A DNA stretch of 64,000 bases from DATJHM01 sp035493895 (GCA_035493895.1 DATJHM010000313.1:12648-76647), one strand, 5' to 3'. Shown: positions 1-8,566, counted from the first letter of the stretch. Numbers and translations: made by a program. The notes: generated by a model from the sequence alone, not told the origin.

Positions 1-243
1 CCGATAGGTATTGCCCGTCACCATCAGACCGAGGCGAATGCGCTCTGTACGTGCCGCGAGGGCACCCAGAAGCGTCCAGCCCTCCAGTTCGGGTCCGGTG
101 ATATCAGCGGTGAGCGGAATGAAATGGTCAAACGCCCATGCATGTTCCATATTGGGAGTGCAATCCGCTTCTGTCCAGACGCGAAGCATACTTTCATAGG
201 TCGTGTTTTGCTGTGCGGTTTTGATGCCGAAGTGCAATTTCAC
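1..243 (-). CDS. LLM-class flavin/F420-dependent oxidoreductase, N-terminal part only
   Basis: The window opens inside this gene, so only the first 81 codons are present. Their translation is the start of a luciferase-like TIM barrel: FGIKTAQQ at residues 5-12, AFDHF at 37-41, and LGLMVTGNTYR at the cut edge. It is a clear paralogue of the complete protein at 51651-52520, sharing the FDHF, WTLL and VTGNTYR segments. Members of this family use reduced FMN or F420 to act on small molecules; the substrate cannot be told. The start is GTG at 241-243, preceded by GGAAAGAGG at normal spacing; this short gene piece is easy to miss because it lacks an ATG. Confidence 0.85.
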   Translation of the reverse strand, partial: MKLHFGIKTAQQNTTYESMLRVWTEADCTPNMEHAWAFDHFIPLTADITGPELEGWTLLGALAARTERIRLGLMVTGNTYR

Positions 244-434
244 TGGGGTACCTCTTTCCAATCTTGTCTTCTACTATGGGATTATAGGTTAACATTCACT
301 ATAGTATCATATCGAACGCTGTATTTTCCCGCTAAGAACCTGGAAGCACAAAGAAAACGCTTGCTGAAACAGTAGCACAAGGTTGTTTTCCAGGCACCAC
401 AGGATAACGAACTGCGCAAGGAGGCAAAATAGCA

Positions 435-476
435 AAAAAGAGATAAGATCATCATAGATAACACTTATCTCTTTTT
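435..476 (-). terminator. Bidirectional intrinsic terminator downstream of argS
   Basis: A perfect 13-bp inverted repeat (435-447 pairs with 464-476, loop of 16) begins with five A and ends with five T, so either strand gives a hairpin followed by a T run. It lies 22 bases beyond the argS stop codon and should end argS transcription. Confidence 0.8.
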
Positions 477-498
477 GTTCTGAGGTGGTTTGTGCAGC

Positions 499-2565
499 CT
501 AGACGCGCTCCAGAGGCTCGAAGCCGAGCACGCGCAACACATTGTTCATGGTCTGGATCGTCGTTTGCACGAGTTGAGCACGGAATGCTTTCACAACCTC
601 GTCTGTCTCCCTGACGATGGCCGTCGTATGCTCGTAGAAGTCGCTGAAATGCGCGGCCAGATCATACGCGTAGTTGGCGAGCAGATGGGGAGCGAGTTGC
701 TCAGTGGCTTCTGCCAGGCGGCGTGGATAGACATCGATATGGCGCAACAATTCCCATTCGCTCTGCTCAAGTTGCGCGGGCAATTGTTCCAGCTTGCTCG
801 GCAGGGAATAGCCGTTTTCTTGCAGGCGGCGCTGAATATTATTGGCGCGTGCATAGGCGTACTGGAGATAGACGCCGGTATCGCCGTTAGGACGCAGAGC
901 TTCATCCATATCGAGCGCAATAATCTGTTGCAGGCCAAAGCGGATCATAAAATAGCGAATGGCAGAGGAGGCCAGAATAGCGGCCGTTTCCTCGCTCTGC
1001 TCAGGGCGGATCTCCAGCATACGTTTCACGGCTGCGTTAATCAGATCATCAGCCTTGATTTCAATACCCTTGCGTCCGGACATTGCATAATAATTGCGAC
1101 CATCCGAAGTATCAATGCCCAGGCTCTCAGCAGTGGCCCGAGAGAGCGTCACGACCTCGTAGCCGATATGGCGAGAGTTGTCGGCCTGTGCGACAAAACC
1201 CAGCCGTCGCAGGCTCTCATAGACGACCTGCTGCGGATAGGATTGCCGTACGTCGATGACATTGATCACCATATTGGCATGACCAAAGCGAGTGGAGTCG
1301 GCCTCTTCAGCGCTATTTTCCGAGCTGTCATTGGGAGTACGCATCGTCCAGAGCTTGCGCCCATCATGCTGCACGCCCCAGGGGATATAGTGAAAATCAA
1401 CCCCGATATCATCGGTAAGGCCGAACTTCCAGAGCTGATTGGAGATATCCTTGGCGGTGTAGGTAGCAGTCCCGTCGCTTCTCACCAGGATCTTGTCCTG
1501 CATACGCTCATTCTCATTCTCATTCCCATCTTCCTGAGCAATTTCAGCATCGCCAAAGGGCAAAATCCAGCAGCCAGCCGCCGGTCCACTTTGTGGATTA
1601 TCCAGCAATCCCCGGGTCCGCAACATCTCGAAGGTATGCGTCCACAGGCCAGCGCCGAGAATGGCCGATTCCCAGGTGAGCAGATCGTACGAGATATTCA
1701 GGCGGCTCATCGTTTTCAGATGCGCCTGCACAATCTGATGGGAGAGATCAGAGGCAAGCGTGGGATAATCGGGGCCAGAGGCGGGCTCTTCGCCATGTTC
1801 GATAGCATGCAGCACATTTCGGCGAAACTCTTTATACTCGGGTTTCTCTTCATAGAGCTTGCCAACGGCAACGTACACACGCGAACAATAATAATCGAAC
1901 GACTCGCTCTCAAGCTGATCGTTGCCGCCCGGAAGCTGCAATTCGCCCCGCTGGAGCAGCGTGAAGCCGACGACGACATCGGCAACCTGTACACCAGAAT
2001 CGTCGATATAGTTTTCCGCCTCGACCGTATACCCCTGCGAACGCAACATACGTACGACGGTATCACCCAGGCAAGAGTTGCGCAAATGTCCCACATGAGC
2101 CGCTTTGTTGCTATTGATTGAGGTATGTTCGAGGACAACCCTGGTCCCAGCGCCGATCGTATTCTGGCCGAAGTCTGGTCCCTCTTCCAGCACACGATTG
2201 ATAATTGTCTGACCAACGGCGGCGCGGTTCAAACGGAAGTTGACATAGCCTGGTTTGGTGGCAGTTACCTCTTGTAAGATGGCAATATTCATGCCGTTCA
2301 AAATAGCCGTCAGGCTCTCAGCGATCTGCAACGGCGGTCGCCCTAATACATTCTTGCCCGCCCAGCGCATCACCGGGACCGAGTAGTCACCGAAGCTACT
2401 CTGAGCCGAAAAGCGCAAGTCGATGGGAAGTTGCGCGACGTCAAATTCGATCTGTTCCTGATCCAGATATGCGGCTACGGCCTGCTGAATGAGCCGGGCA
2501 AAATACGCCTGAAAATCGTTCGCAGTTGTTGTAGACACAGGTTCTGCCTTATTGGGTGCACTCAT
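499..2565 (-). CDS. argS: Arginyl-tRNA synthetase
   Basis: Class Ia aminoacyl-tRNA synthetase that charges tRNA-Arg in the cytoplasm. The protein (688 residues) has an N-terminal Add-1-like domain, the HIGH-type signature HVGH near residues 157-160 within HTSINSNKAAHVGHLRN, a Rossmann catalytic core, a KMSK-region segment MSGRKG near 494-499 and a C-terminal DALR-type anticodon-binding domain (about 560-688). An acidic Asn/Glu-rich insert (GNENENE) lies in the middle of the catalytic domain. An upstream in-frame ATG exists at 2622, but the ATG at 2565 is preferred because GAGAGGG sits just upstream and the extra 19 residues would overlap the promoter. The gene appears to be monocistronic: it has its own promoter at 2603-2632 and a terminator at 435-476. 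Confidence 0.95.
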   Translation of the reverse strand: MSAPNKAEPVSTTTANDFQAYFARLIQQAVAAYLDQEQIEFDVAQLPIDLRFSAQSSFGDYSVPVMRWAGKNVLGRPPLQIAESLTAILNGMNIAILQEVTATKPGYVNFRLNRAAVGQTIINRVLEEGPDFGQNTIGAGTRVVLEHTSINSNKAAHVGHLRNSCLGDTVVRMLRSQGYTVEAENYIDDSGVQVADVVVGFTLLQRGELQLPGGNDQLESESFDYYCSRVYVAVGKLYEEKPEYKEFRRNVLHAIEHGEEPASGPDYPTLASDLSHQIVQAHLKTMSRLNISYDLLTWESAILGAGLWTHTFEMLRTRGLLDNPQSGPAAGCWILPFGDAEIAQEDGNENENERMQDKILVRSDGTATYTAKDISNQLWKFGLTDDIGVDFHYIPWGVQHDGRKLWTMRTPNDSSENSAEEADSTRFGHANMVINVIDVRQSYPQQVVYESLRRLGFVAQADNSRHIGYEVVTLSRATAESLGIDTSDGRNYYAMSGRKGIEIKADDLINAAVKRMLEIRPEQSEETAAILASSAIRYFMIRFGLQQIIALDMDEALRPNGDTGVYLQYAYARANNIQRRLQENGYSLPSKLEQLPAQLEQSEWELLRHIDVYPRRLAEATEQLAPHLLANYAYDLAAHFSDFYEHTTAIVRETDEVVKAFRAQLVQTTIQTMNNVLRVLGFEPLERV

Positions 2566-2602
2566 CAAAACCCTCTCTTCTTCAATCCGGTTATTGCAAC
2601 CT

Positions 2603-2632
2603 ACTATATCGTAAGGTCGCATACCTGGTCAA
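2603..2632 (-). promoter_or_regulatory. Predicted sigma-70-type promoter of argS
   Basis: Minus-strand TTGACC (2627-2632) and TATAGT (2603-2608) are separated by 18 bases. The predicted transcription start falls about 30 bases upstream of the argS ATG. Position and near-consensus boxes are the only evidence. Confidence 0.6.
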
Positions 2633-2731
2633 GCGTTTGAAGCTCGTGGCTGCTCTTTATGATTGCGAGACGGGACTTTCAGGCATATGCCGTTTTTACC
2701 TATTCCAGAAGAGATTAAGCAAGCACTAGCT

Positions 2732-3604
2732 TCAGACAGCCGGGGGACCGAATTTGCCAGCGTGGAAATCGCGATAGGCCTGTTCGATCTCTTCCATGGT
2801 GTTCATGACAAAAGGGCCGTATGCGACCACCTCTTCGCGGATTGGTACGCCAGAATAGATCAGGATTTTCGAGCGTTTTTTTGCTGTCAGCAGCAAGGTG
2901 CTTTCGTTTTCTTCTTGCCCATGTTCAAGAAATGTGAAGGTCATTGCACCGGTTTTCCGTACGACGGTTTTGCTGGACCCAACTTCTAACTCTCCAGAAA
3001 GCACGTAGGCGAACGCGTTGTGATTCTCCGGGAGACGATGCGTATACGTGGCCCCGGCAGCCAGCGTAATTTCTACAAAGGTGATCGGAACGAGCGTTTC
3101 CAGAGGTCCCTTCAGGCCTTCGATAGTTCCGGAATAGACTTTGATTGCCCCACCCTCAAAGGACTTGCGAGGAGCATCTTCGGAATAGATATCTTGATAG
3201 AGCGTTTTTGTATTTTTGAGCGATTTTGGCAGGTTGAGCCAGAGTTGCAATGTGTGGATCAAGTCATCGTCGACCGCTTCTTCTGCGTGCCGGGCGGCCC
3301 AGCCTGCATTCATATACTGAGCATCGCCAGCTTCCAGGATAGAGCGGCCTCCGGCATTGTCGATGTGTTCCAGACGGCCATCGATGACATACGTTACGGT
3401 CTGGAAGCCACGATGAGGATGGTCAGAAAAGGTTCCGCGTTTAAACCAGTCTTCCGCCATTAAGATAAAAGGATCAAAATCTCTCCATCGATCGGGAGAT
3501 AAGATCATAGCATTTTGCACATGCGGATAGCCGTTTTTATGGTAGTGTACATACCAATGATCTTTGACATCTCTTTGAGAGACGCCAATCTCATGCGTGG
3601 TCAT
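2732..3604 (-). CDS. Pirin family bicupin protein
   Basis: Two-domain cupin of the pirin family, 290 residues. The N-terminal cupin holds the metal-ligand pattern: HPHRG at about residues 62-66, followed by the RHAEE segment giving H106 and E108, as in characterised pirins that bind iron and in some bacteria act as quercetin 2,3-dioxygenase or redox sensors. The C-terminal half carries the second cupin (HRLPENHNAFAYVLSGE). The ATG at 3604 is chosen over one 13 codons upstream because AAGGAGC lies at the right distance. The gene is divergent from the MarR-family gene at 4005, a common arrangement for a stress-induced pirin controlled by its neighbour. Whether this copy is an enzyme or a regulator cannot be decided. 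Confidence 0.9.
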   Translation of the reverse strand: MTTHEIGVSQRDVKDHWYVHYHKNGYPHVQNAMILSPDRWRDFDPFILMAEDWFKRGTFSDHPHRGFQTVTYVIDGRLEHIDNAGGRSILEAGDAQYMNAGWAARHAEEAVDDDLIHTLQLWLNLPKSLKNTKTLYQDIYSEDAPRKSFEGGAIKVYSGTIEGLKGPLETLVPITFVEITLAAGATYTHRLPENHNAFAYVLSGELEVGSSKTVVRKTGAMTFTFLEHGQEENESTLLLTAKKRSKILIYSGVPIREEVVAYGPFVMNTMEEIEQAYRDFHAGKFGPPAV

Positions 3605-3782
3605 TGTTTTTTCAGCTCCTTCTAAATGGATAAATGCATCCAAAATATGCGGTGAAGATATGAGGAGAAAGAAGTCTGTAATTTCCTACTCTGTCTTTAT
3701 GAACATCAGGTGGGTTATTTCTATTCCAGGAAAGATACTTCCAAGGAAGATATTTTTATTGCACAGATATGTGGAGGTACGC

Positions 3783-3788
3783 TATACT
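3783..3788 (+). promoter_or_regulatory. Weak candidate -10 box upstream of the MarR gene
   Basis: TATACT at 3783-3788 has TTGCAC 18 bases upstream (3759-3764). It would start a transcript running through repeat A toward the MarR gene, with a leader of about 210 bases. The call is weak. Confidence 0.25.
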
Positions 3789-3791
3789 ACC

Positions 3792-3935
3792 CCTGGCGCA
3801 GACAAGCCGCGCCCATAGACATTAAGTTAAGCGACCTCTCCTCCAAGGGGCGAGATGGGCAGAGCGAGTTCGCAGGCACAGTTCCGTTCTCACTCCACCG
3901 TGCCTCTACTGGGCCTGGGCGCAGACAAGCCGCGC
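3792..3935. repeat. Repeat A copy 1 with flanking direct repeats
   Basis: A segment of about 109 bases (3809-3917) recurs at 15373-15480 with roughly 85 percent identity by eye; both contain GCGCCCATAGACATT near one end and GCAGGCACAGTTCCGTTC inside. In this copy the ends GCGCCCA (3809-3815) and TGGGCGC (3916-3922) form short terminal inverted repeats. The whole is bracketed by two near-identical 21-base direct repeats, CTGG(G)CGCAGACAAGCCGC, at 3792-3812 and 3914-3935. No reading frame is conserved between copies. This fits a small non-autonomous repeat element. Confidence 0.6.
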
Positions 3936-4004
3936 ATCTACGGAGTAATCAATGATGTTGTAGGGTTATTTCATGGCAACGAATCTTGAGTAAGCGGGGG
4001 GAAT

Positions 4005-4502
4005 ATGAGTGCAAATACACCGGATCGCCAGGGCATGCAGATATGGGAGGCCTATCTGCATAGTCATACGGGGATTATGCGCGTGCTGGAACGTGAGCTG
4101 CAAAATGCGCATGCGCTCTCCCTTGCGGAATATGATGTTCTCCTTCATCTGCGACGGGCGACAGAGCGTCGGCTGCGCATGGGAGAACTGGCGAGCGCAG
4201 TTCTCTTCAGCACAGGCGGGCTGAGCCGGTTGCTCGACCGGTTAGAACGCACGGGTCTGGTGGTACGAGAACGAACGCCCGATGATCGGCGCGGAGTCTA
4301 CGCAGTGCTCACCGAAGCAGGATTGGCGCGGCTACGTGAGGCAAGCGAAACGCATCTGCACGGCATTCAAGAGCACTTTGTCGCAGCACTCCACGATGAA
4401 GAGAGAGAGCCGGTTGCACGCTTTCTCTCGCGATTAGTTGCCGTATATAACGATACCCATGAAGCAGAGAGCGTCACAACTGATCTCTCTTCGTCGCTTT
4501 GA
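4005..4502 (+). CDS. MarR family transcriptional regulator
   Basis: Winged-helix DNA-binding protein of 165 residues, normal for MarR. The helix-turn-helix core covers about residues 35-90 (SLAEYDVLLHL, then LASAVLFSTGGLSRLLDRLE), followed by the wing with the family hallmark RTPDDRRGVYAVLTEAG at about 88-105. C-terminal helices would form the dimer interface. GGGGGG lies immediately upstream of the ATG. It is divergent from the pirin gene and ends 4 bases before the convergent small membrane gene. Regulators of this kind usually respond to phenolic or oxidising compounds and repress a divergent neighbour; pirin is the obvious candidate target, but no operator was identified. Confidence 0.9.
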   Translation: MSANTPDRQGMQIWEAYLHSHTGIMRVLERELQNAHALSLAEYDVLLHLRRATERRLRMGELASAVLFSTGGLSRLLDRLERTGLVVRERTPDDRRGVYAVLTEAGLARLREASETHLHGIQEHFVAALHDEEREPVARFLSRLVAVYNDTHEAESVTTDLSSSL

Positions 4503-4506
4503 ATGC

Positions 4507-4722
4507 TTACCAGTGTTGACGGTGAACAGGTTGTTGTGCAGGCAGTGGTGTGGCAGGGAATAGCTGAGGAGAGAAATGTATCCATAATATCACCACTAAA
4601 GCGATCATAGTGATAGCGAGGAGGATGGACAAAACGATGATCAGTGTACGCGATGAACGCTTGCGAGTAGCGACAGCAAACGCTACATCGTAAGTCGCAT
4701 CGTGTTCTGTATGTGCATTCAT
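4507..4722 (-). CDS. Small single-pass membrane protein of unknown function
   Basis: A 71-residue protein beginning MNAHTEHDATYD. A charged basic stretch (TRKRSSR) precedes one strong transmembrane helix at about residues 25-47 (LIIVLSILLAITMIALVVIL), followed by a short proline-rich tail. The ATG at 4722 is preferred over an upstream ATG because GAGAGGAAG sits 7 bases before it. The positive-inside rule suggests a cytoplasmic N-terminus. No family was recognised. It converges on the MarR gene. Confidence 0.6.
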   Translation of the reverse strand: MNAHTEHDATYDVAFAVATRKRSSRTLIIVLSILLAITMIALVVILWIHFSPQLFPATPLPAQQPVHRQHW

Positions 4723-5051
4723 GCAAGGCTTCCTCTCAATCATGCAAATTTCATTGAAACAATAAAAATCATTCCTTGTGTCAGTGTATATCATTTTTCA
4801 CAACTATTGCATGAGATTACGCTCACCAGCAGTAGCAGGTAGCTCGAAAGTACAGGGTAATAGCAAAAATTGTGATCATACGGCATTCAGTGAATATTGA
4901 CAATTCCTGTAAGTGTTCGGTCAAGCTTCATGACATGTGTTTCGGGGGCAAGAGAAACAGGGGGAAGGCCAGGGGAAATGGGGGGCGCTATGTTTGAGGG
5001 CGAAATGGCTGGAAGTTGGACGAAGGCGGATAAGCGAAACGCCGGGGATGC

Positions 5052-5086
5052 AAAAAAGAGTGGCACCACAGGTGATGGTACCACTC
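5052..5086 (-). terminator. Intrinsic terminator of acsA
   Basis: A 10-bp stem (5058-5067 with 5077-5086, one G-T pair) is followed on the minus strand by six T (5052-5057). It lies 24 bases past the acsA stop codon. The rest of the 4723-5109 gap holds a GC-rich stretch without a recognisable gene. Confidence 0.8.
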
Positions 5087-5109
5087 CATGCTTTTTGTTC
5101 GTCTGAGGA

Positions 5110-7053
5110 TTAGCCGTCAAGTGTGCTGGTATCGCCTACAGGCTCGCCCAGCTCTTTGGCGCGAATGACGCGACGCATGATTTTGCCCGAGCGCGTCTTG
5201 GGCAAGGCGGGCGTGAATTCCAGTTCATCAGGGACCGCAATGGCACCCACGGTATGACGAACGTGCAATTTCAGCTCTTTCTCCATCTCAGCGGAGGCAG
5301 TAAAGCCATTTTTGAGAATGACAAAGACCTTTACATGCTCGCCTTTCAGCGCATCCGGCTTGCCAATTGCCGCAGCCTCAGCCACGGCAGGATGACTGAC
5401 CAGACTCGACTCGATCTCCATAGAGCCCAGGCGATGTCCGCTCACCTTAATCACATCGTCAACACGTCCCTGAATGCGGAAATAACCATCTTTATCCTGG
5501 AAGGAGGCATCGCCCGCAAAGTAGACGCCGGGGATGGTGTCCCAGTAGGTCTGGTAGCGTGCGGCATCGCCATAGATTGTGCGCATCAGGCTGGGCCAGG
5601 GGTGACGCACAATCAGGAAGCCACCGTTATCTTTGCCAACAGTTACCCCATTCTTGTCGACGACATCGGCTTCAATCGTCGGGAGAGGGCGCGAGGCGCT
5701 ACCTGGCTTCAAAGGAAGGATCGGCGTTGGACTGATCAGGATCGAGCCGGTCTCCGTCTGCCACCAGGTATCCATAATCGGCAACTGGCTATGCCCGACA
5801 TTCTTGTAGTACCAGATCCAGGCCTCGGGATTGATGGGCTCACCGACCGAGCCGAGCAGGCGCAGGCTGGAGATATCATGCTTGGCGGGCCACTCTTCCC
5901 CAAAACGCATCAAGCCACGAATAGCCGTCGGTGAGGTATAGAGGATCGTCACTTTGAAGCGTTCGACGATGCTCCAGAAGCGGCCCGGATCAGGATAGGT
6001 GGGCACGCCTTCATAGAGAACGCTCGTGGCACCGTTCATCAGTGGGCCATAAATGATATAGCTGTGCCCGGTCACCCAGCCAACGTCCGCGGTACACCAG
6101 AACACGTCAGTGTCCTTGATATCAAAAACAAATTTGGTCGTGGTATAGACGCCAACGGCGTAACCGGCCTGCGTATGAACCACACCCTTGGGCTTGCCAG
6201 TACTGCCACTGGTATAGAGAATGTAGAGGAGATCTTCGCTATCCATTGGTTCACAGGGTACAACAGTATCTTCGGGGATATCGGCTAAGAGTTCATCCCA
6301 GTAAATGTCGCGCCCGGCCTGCATATTCACTTCTTTTCCCAGGCGGCGTACAACGACAACATTGGTGATCGTCGGAGTCTCAGCGACCGCTTCATCGGCC
6401 AGTTTCTTTAACTCGATCAGCTTGCCCCCGCGATAGTTGCCGTCAGCAGTGATCACCACCTTGGCCTGAGCATCGATAATGCGGTCGCGCAGAGCGCTGG
6501 CAGCGAAGCCACCAAAAACGACCGTATGCACAGCGCCAAGACGGGCAACCGCCAGAACCGCAGCAATCTGCTCGGGAATCGCAGGCATATAGATTGCGAC
6601 GCGGTCACCTTTCTGAATACCGAGATTTTGCAGACCTTTGGCAAACCTGTTCGTCATCACATAGAGGTCTTTATAGGTGAGAGTGCGGGTCGAACCATCG
6701 TCGCCTTCCCAGTAGAAAGCAACCTTATCGCGTACAGGAGTATCCATGTGTCGATCGAGGCAGTTGTAGACGATATTGAACTTGCCCCCAACAAACCACT
6801 GAAAAAACGGCTTGTCTGTCCAGGTAAAAGTTTGCTGCCAGGGTTCAAACCAGTGAAGCTCTTTCGCCAGATCTTCCCAATACTCGAAACGATTCTCTAG
6901 AGACCATTTGTAGAAAGATTCATAGTCCTCAAACCCTTTGGACTTCATGTAGGCAGTGAGGTTAGCATTACTCACCACATCATTGCTTGGGGCGAAAACA
7001 CGATCCTCTGACAAAATAGAATCAGTATTTTCAAATCCGAGATTGCTACTCAT
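5110..7053 (-). CDS. acsA: Acetyl-CoA synthetase, AMP-forming
   Basis: Converts acetate, ATP and CoA to acetyl-CoA, AMP and PPi in the cytoplasm. At 647 residues it matches the family. It has the N-terminal acetyl-CoA synthetase domain (FEPWQQTFTWTDKPFFQWFVGG), the P-loop-like A3 motif YTSGSTGKPKG near 279-289, the acetate-pocket region with DTWWQTETG, the A8 hinge GRVDDVIKVSGHRLG, and the C-terminal PKTRSGKIMRR, whose lysine (about 624) is the residue usually acetylated to switch the enzyme off. The start ATG overlaps a two-codon mini-ORF (ATG GCA TGA) placed nearer to the Shine-Dalgarno AGAGGAG, which may influence initiation. It is monocistronic with its own terminator. Confidence 0.95.
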   Translation of the reverse strand: MSSNLGFENTDSILSEDRVFAPSNDVVSNANLTAYMKSKGFEDYESFYKWSLENRFEYWEDLAKELHWFEPWQQTFTWTDKPFFQWFVGGKFNIVYNCLDRHMDTPVRDKVAFYWEGDDGSTRTLTYKDLYVMTNRFAKGLQNLGIQKGDRVAIYMPAIPEQIAAVLAVARLGAVHTVVFGGFAASALRDRIIDAQAKVVITADGNYRGGKLIELKKLADEAVAETPTITNVVVVRRLGKEVNMQAGRDIYWDELLADIPEDTVVPCEPMDSEDLLYILYTSGSTGKPKGVVHTQAGYAVGVYTTTKFVFDIKDTDVFWCTADVGWVTGHSYIIYGPLMNGATSVLYEGVPTYPDPGRFWSIVERFKVTILYTSPTAIRGLMRFGEEWPAKHDISSLRLLGSVGEPINPEAWIWYYKNVGHSQLPIMDTWWQTETGSILISPTPILPLKPGSASRPLPTIEADVVDKNGVTVGKDNGGFLIVRHPWPSLMRTIYGDAARYQTYWDTIPGVYFAGDASFQDKDGYFRIQGRVDDVIKVSGHRLGSMEIESSLVSHPAVAEAAAIGKPDALKGEHVKVFVILKNGFTASAEMEKELKLHVRHTVGAIAVPDELEFTPALPKTRSGKIMRRVIRAKELGEPVGDTSTLDG

Positions 7054-7402
7054 GCCATTAAATCTCCTCTTCAGATAAAAAACGATACGAAAAGAGGTCC
7101 TTCCCAGATGTCATACAGGCCAGGCTAGCAGGTCACTGCATTGTAGGACAGCCAGCGAAATTTTGCACTACGGGTGACGCTTCTTATTCGGTCTGCAATC
7201 GTGAAACTACTTTTTGTTCCGGCAACTTCCACCTTCCATCATACCACATGCATTATTGCTCTGAGTAGCAACATATTCTCCACATTTTTCCAGACAAATC
7301 GTACATAAGATTGCTTGCTTTGCAGCATTTTTTGGCGAGTGAGAAAGAGCTATTTGTAGCAGGTGTTAAAAAGATCTCATCATTACAAGAAGGCAGTTGC
7401 GC

Positions 7403-7431
7403 TTGACATTGCCTGCTCGTTTAGGTACCAT
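7403..7431 (+). promoter_or_regulatory. Promoter of the ChrB-domain gene
   Basis: A perfect TTGACA at 7403-7408 and TACCAT at 7426-7431 are separated by exactly 17 bases. It is the clearest signal in the 430-base gap between acsA and the ChrB-domain gene; nothing else was recognised there. Confidence 0.65.
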
Positions 7432-7441
7432 GAGAGCAGAA

Positions 7442-7459
7442 TAGTAACGAATGTTACTA
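7442..7459. promoter_or_regulatory. Palindromic operator candidate
   Basis: TAGTAAC and GTTACTA (7 bp each) are separated by GAAT. The palindrome begins 11 bases after the predicted -10 box, so it covers the transcription start, the usual place for a repressor site. The cognate regulator may be the downstream protein itself. Confidence 0.5.
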
Positions 7460-7486
7460 CTACATCTTCAGGGTGGAGGAGCGTCC

Positions 7487-8167
7487 ATGCACAATCGCAA
7501 TACGATACGCTGGTTGCAGCTGACGTATAAGGTCCCCAGTGAGCCCTCGCAGAAGCGTGTCTGGGTCTGGCGGCATTTACAAAACCTGGGTGCGTACGCC
7601 CTGCAAAATTCGGTGTATCTGCTCCCTTCCTCAGATGAAGTAGAGAAGCGTTTTCGGCAGTTGGCGCACGAGATTCAGGAAATGGGTGGCGAAGCCAGCC
7701 TGTTCACCGTTCAAGCGCTCGATAGTGAGGACGAGCAGCGCATACTACACATCCTGCTCGAGGCTCGACAACATGAATATACCACAGTAACGACCGTCTG
7801 CCGCCGTTTCCTGGCAAAAACGTCCACACTCGTTGAAGCGCAGGAATGGAATACACAGGTGCATGCAGAGTTCGCAGAGGTATTAGAGAAAGTGCATGTG
7901 CTTTTTCGTACCGCCAAGCGCCACGATCTTCTCGGCCCATTGACAGCAACCCAGCGAGCAAGTGCAGCAGAAGCGCTGGTTGCCTGCGAACAAGTTTTTC
8001 GTGTGCTCCTGGATAAGGACTTCACCCGTGCTCGCCGCCTGCTTGATGCACATCGTGACTTCTTTCAGCCGCTGCTTGAGCTTGATCCTGCGGCCATCGA
8101 CGCATCGATGTTGCAAGGGGACCCCCGTCTCCGTCTATTCAACGAACATAATAACACAGCCCAATGA
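7487..8167 (+). CDS. ChrB N-terminal domain protein
   Basis: The first part (WLQLTYKVPSEPSQKRVWVWRHLQ then LGAYALQNSVYLLP, residues about 7-45) is the ChrB N-terminal domain found in chromate-resistance regulators and in standalone proteins. The remainder is helical and charged, with no ChrB C-terminal cysteine region, so the 226-residue protein is shorter than full ChrB. No chrA transporter is adjacent. The ATG at 7487 follows GGAGGAG at 6 bases; the upstream ATG at 7451 lies inside the operator palindrome and lacks a ribosome site. In other bacteria ChrB senses chromate; here the role is unproven. The promoter and palindrome upstream suggest its own regulated transcript. Confidence 0.75.
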   Translation: MHNRNTIRWLQLTYKVPSEPSQKRVWVWRHLQNLGAYALQNSVYLLPSSDEVEKRFRQLAHEIQEMGGEASLFTVQALDSEDEQRILHILLEARQHEYTTVTTVCRRFLAKTSTLVEAQEWNTQVHAEFAEVLEKVHVLFRTAKRHDLLGPLTATQRASAAEALVACEQVFRVLLDKDFTRARRLLDAHRDFFQPLLELDPAAIDASMLQGDPRLRLFNEHNNTAQ

Positions 8168-8347
8168 AATATTTTCCTGGCCTGTATATGTTTTCACTAG
8201 TAGGAATATCTGCTAGCTCATTGATTTTAGGGGAAAAATAGAGTACGCTGCTTACAACAGCAACGAAAAGCGCTCTTAATCCGTATATACTTATAATGAT
8301 ACTGAGTAGTAGGCTCCATCCTACGGTACTGGTAAAGGGAATGAATT

Positions 8348-8503
8348 ATGCAAGAACAATCTAAAGATCGGCGCACTCATGGTGCGAAAGCTATTGCTAT
8401 TGATAATCGTGTGTTGATCATGCGCTATCGCCTATTCCAGCTCACAGCTGCAATCGTTGCGGCGGCCCTGGCACTCGGCCTTCATCTCATCTTTGCACGC
8501 TAG
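8348..8503 (+). CDS. 51-residue single-pass membrane peptide
   Basis: An ORF too short for most gene calls: MQEQSKDRRTHGAKAI is a polar basic N-terminus, then from about residue 23 MRYRLFQLTAAIVAAALALG leads into a hydrophobic helix ending LHLIFAR. AAAGGG lies about 8 bases before the ATG, a TATAAT box sits at 8292-8297 (no clear -35), and an intrinsic terminator follows at 8537-8566. Promoter-like box, ribosome site, helix and terminator together support a real gene of unknown function. Confidence 0.5.
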   Translation: MQEQSKDRRTHGAKAIAIDNRVLIMRYRLFQLTAAIVAAALALGLHLIFAR

Positions 8504-8536
8504 GCCACCGTACAACTTCTATTCTCTGGCCTCCTC

Positions 8537-8566
8537 AGGCCCCTGTATTCAGGGTGCCTTTTTTTT
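8537..8566 (+). terminator. Intrinsic terminator after the small membrane peptide
   Basis: The stem AGGCCCCTG / CAGGGTGCCT (one bulged T, 4-base loop) is followed by a run of eight T at about 8559-8566. It ends the transcript of the 8348-8503 gene. Confidence 0.75.

Noticed and set aside
490..2121. Long plus-strand ORF of 543 codons opposite argS
   Set aside because: It is an antisense shadow of argS; its translation matches no family while the argS frame is fully conserved.
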